64,000 nucleotides of DNA. Source: Streptomyces sp. TP-A0356 (GTDB taxonomy: Bacteria > Actinomycetota > Actinomycetes > Streptomycetales > Streptomycetaceae). The stretch is taken from positions 1 through 64,000 of the forward strand of contig NZ_BBZJ01000028.1 of NCBI RefSeq assembly GCF_001417775.1, given 5' to 3'. The translations under genes were made by a program, and so were the position numbers. The first letter of the stretch is position 1. Each line of letters opens with the position of its first letter. The notes under the pieces were generated by a model that saw only the letters and a list, made by a program, of their open reading frames with translations, had not been told where the DNA came from and did no database searches. Positions 60,934 to 64,000 of this stretch are shown piece after piece.

Positions 60934-61360
60934 ACCGCCGGACCGCGTCCGCGCCCTGACGGAAGGTCAGGTGCCGGGCGCGCAGCAGCCCGCCGCCGCC
61001 GAGCGACCCGGATGAGGGGTGGTCGCCCGGTACGGCGGGCAGGGCGAGGACCGCGGCGGGAGCCCCCTGTTCGAGCGGAGTCGAGAACCAGGGGAGTGCG
61101 AGCCAGTGCGGTGGTGAAGGTTCCGGAGCCTTCCTCTCGACCTGAGGGAGGAAGCCCCGGAACCGTCGCACCCGCCGCGGTCCCGTCCCACGCCCACGTC
61201 ATGAACCCCGTCCGGCGGCGCGAATGTCCTGTCGCGCCCAGCCTCGCGCCGTCGGACGGCCATCACGCGCACACCCCGAGCGCCGGATGCGGACCGTCCA
61301 GCATCCGGCGCTCCCGCGTTTCCGGGTGCGCACGCGGCCCCCCGGCAGGAGCCTTGAGGC
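60934..61360. other. intergenic region with one large hairpin, no gene seen
   Basis: No frame with credible composition, motif or RBS. The only structure I see is a long imperfect hairpin at 61119-61164 (left arm GGTTCCGGAGCCTTCC; right arm GGAAGCCCCGGAACC). The hairpin is about 190 bp after the catalase stop; it could be a late terminator or a small RNA. Confidence 0.5.
61119..61164. other. long imperfect stem-loop
   Basis: About 18 pairs with one mismatch, one bulged C and a terminal 7-nt loop. Nearby genes: catalase upstream, the 78-residue gene at 61361 downstream. Terminator or structured leader are both possible. Confidence 0.5.
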
Positions 61361-61597
61361 ATGGAACAGTCAACGAAGTATCCGCGCATCGTGGTGCATC
61401 CCCCGGCCCTGGACGGCTCGCGGCGGGTCACCTCGGGCGATCAGACCCTCGGGATCGCCAGCCACCTGGACGACGTCATCGAGATCCTGCGCATGGCCGA
61501 TCTGGACCGGATCGAGGTCGAGCAGAGCGACCTCATCGAGTGGCAGGGCGGCGGCCCCGACGACTGGCCGGGACTGTCGGAGCTGGAGACCGAGTGA
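61361..61597 (+). CDS. small acidic conserved hypothetical protein
   Basis: 78 residues, acidic, no signal or membrane segment: MEQSTKYPRIVVHPP, DGSRRVTSGDQTLGIASHLDDVIEILRMADLD and a Trp-rich end, IEWQGGGPDDWPGLSE. The start is preceded by AGGAG. It reads like a real Streptomyces small protein. No function recognised. Confidence 0.65.
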   Translation: MEQSTKYPRIVVHPPALDGSRRVTSGDQTLGIASHLDDVIEILRMADLDRIEVEQSDLIEWQGGGPDDWPGLSELETE

Positions 61598-61707
61598 GGC
61601 CGCTTGCACATGTGTGCGTACGCCGCCTACGCAACCCTCAAATGAACCTCTGAACACCGGCAGGGAGGCTTCAACTCCCCCGGCCCATGGGCACATTCTC
61701 GGCAGAC

Positions 61708-61738
61708 GGGGCCCGCCGGCACGGGGGCGGCGGGCCCC
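61708..61738. terminator. bidirectional terminator
   Basis: GGGGCCCGCCG with a 9-nt loop and perfect complement (11-bp stem) between the small acidic-protein gene and the convergent hydrolase gene. Confidence 0.8.
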
Positions 61739-61778
61739 GGCACGGGGGCGAGGGTCGGGGCCCGGGCGCAATCGGGGG

Positions 61779-62630
61779 TCAGCCCGGGCCCAGCGAGCGG
61801 GACGTGGGGGCGGTGTCCCCCAGGAACGGCAGGGTGTGCCGCAGGAAGAGGTCCGGGCGCTCGTTGTACGGCTCATGGGCCGTGGGAAGCCGCACGGCGG
61901 CCGTGTGGGCGGGCAGGGCCCGTCGCGCGCGGCGGCCGTCCAACGCGGCCGGCACGACCGGGTCGCGGCTGCCCCACAGGAGCAGGATCGGGACGTCCAG
62001 GGCCGAGGGGTCCTGCAGGCCGAACTCCGGGGCCGCGAAACCCCGCCACAGCGCGCAGTGGACCAGCAGCCGGTCCGGCTGACGCGGCAGCCGCCGGGCC
62101 CGCTCGTACGTCGCCCGCGCGCTCGGCGTGCGCAGGGCGCCCAGATACGCGCGGGCCAGCGGAACCACCAGCCGGCGGGCACGGTCCGGGCGTCCCATCA
62201 CCTCGTGGCAGAACCAGCGCGTCAGCGCGTTGCGGGGCGTGAAGCCCGCCGGGTCGACCAGGACCAGCGCGGTGACCGACCCCGCGTGGCGGCCCTCGGC
62301 CAGGCGGCAGGCCACATAGCCGCCGACACTGTTGCCGAGCAGGGCGAGGCGGTGCACACCGTGGTCGGACGCCAGCGCGTCCAGGACCGCCTCCGCCGCC
62401 TCCACCAGCCCTTCCGGGGTGACCCCTTGGGGGTTGGGCGCCGTCGACTCGCCGTAGCCCGGCCAGTCGAGCACGAAGGTGCGGTGGCGGTCCGCGAGGG
62501 CGGGCAGGACGGCGTCGTAGTCCCGGCCGTCGCCGGGGTTGGCGTGCAGGAGCAGCAGCGCGGGGGCCTCGGGGGCGCCGTACGCGCGTATTGCGATGTC
62601 GCCGAATGGGGTGGGCACGGTGATCCGCAT
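61779..62630 (-). CDS. alpha/beta hydrolase
   Basis: 283 residues. The oxyanion HANPGDGRDYD segment is at about 30-40, the nucleophile elbow GNSVGGYVA (Ser near 105), the acid in WGSRDPVVP, and a late His in PTAHEPYNERPD. A helical cap lies in between. I chose ATG 62630 (MRITVP); GTG 62657 is an alternative. The gene follows gcl on the same strand by about 105 bp. Substrate unknown. Confidence 0.86.
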   Translation of the reverse strand: MRITVPTPFGDIAIRAYGAPEAPALLLLHANPGDGRDYDAVLPALADRHRTFVLDWPGYGESTAPNPQGVTPEGLVEAAEAVLDALASDHGVHRLALLGNSVGGYVACRLAEGRHAGSVTALVLVDPAGFTPRNALTRWFCHEVMGRPDRARRLVVPLARAYLGALRTPSARATYERARRLPRQPDRLLVHCALWRGFAAPEFGLQDPSALDVPILLLWGSRDPVVPAALDGRRARRALPAHTAAVRLPTAHEPYNERPDLFLRHTLPFLGDTAPTSRSLGPG

Positions 62631-62735
62631 GCGGGGAGCATGCCGGAGTGCGTCCACGCGCGCGAACAGCGCCCTGGGAAACGCGCGAAGAGCGGCCCGT
62701 CCCCCCGGACGGGCCGCCCCTGCCGAACGCGGGCG

Positions 62736-64000
<1,265 letters not shown>

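Noticed and set aside
60842..61171. Minus-strand frame of 109 residues after catalase
   Set aside because: It overlaps the catalase 3' end, has no RBS and reads Gly/Pro/Arg-rich sequence.

Overview
The window is high-GC actinobacterial DNA, almost certainly from Streptomyces. GTG starts are common, genes are often joined by 4-nt ATGA or GTGA overlaps, terminators are GC-rich hairpins without U-tracts, and most proteins have the flavour of that genus. The gene content resembles the purine/glyoxylate catabolic neighbourhood of Streptomyces. That genus assignment is inference from sequence character, not from a database search.

Layout. (1) 0-3.6 kb is a decayed accessory zone: truncated gene ends (NAD(P)-binding protein, SRPBCC protein, a two-gene remnant, a polymorphic-toxin tail), an immunity-like gene broken by a 5-bp tandem duplication, and an intact SDR/MerR pair. 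(2) 3.7-12.2 kb holds an AIM24-family gene and an SDR, then the allantoin module: allantoicase, allantoinase, an IclR-type AllR regulator, a PucB/MobA-like nucleotidyltransferase and malate synthase. (3) 12.2-14.8 kb has a selenoprotein-W-like/HipA-like pair and an Nramp transporter. (4) 15.0-26.3 kb is a complete propane 2-monooxygenase-type (MimABCD/PrmABCD) di-iron monooxygenase operon with its own GroEL, alcohol dehydrogenase, amidohydrolase and Fe-S assembly protein, and a divergent Fis-type activator. (5) 26.4-37 kb is mixed: a truncated gene pair, two divergent IucA/IucC siderophore synthetases, a VWA surface-protein pair, HxlR/aminotransferase, a phosphatase and a thioesterase. (6) 37.0-42.9 kb is the urate module: permease, 8-oxoguanine deaminase, urate oxidase, HIU hydrolase, OHCU decarboxylase, a small HTH regulator and a thiamine-binding-type protein. 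(7) 43.1-46.2 kb has a lytic transglycosylase, an ECF sigma factor with a membrane/Pro-rich tail, and a repeat-rich gap. (8) 46.2-57.3 kb is a full Mce lipid-import operon (ATPase, two permeases, six Mce proteins, two Mce-associated proteins). (9) 57.5-64 kb is the glyoxylate salvage module: hydroxypyruvate isomerase, tartronate semialdehyde reductase, catalase and partial glyoxylate carboligase.

How the genes fit. 8-Oxoguanine or imported urate goes through Uox, UraH and UraD to allantoin, then through AllB and Alc to ureidoglycolate. Glyoxylate from this route is condensed with acetyl-CoA by malate synthase, or taken through Gcl and GlxR to glycerate. Catalase can remove the H2O2 made by urate oxidase. 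Although the modules are scattered over 58 kb and interrupted by unrelated operons, two operator families visible in the DNA tie them together. A double site TTCC-N7-RGAA-N6-WTCC-N7-RGAA (sites exactly 21 bp apart) lies before allR/allB, aceB and hyi-glxR. A palindrome TTCAAC-N5-GTTGAA (at most one mismatch per site) lies before allB-alc, uraD-uraH-uox and catalase. A third palindrome, TCTCA-N3-TGAGA, lies in the monooxygenase control region and again before a small membrane-protein gene.
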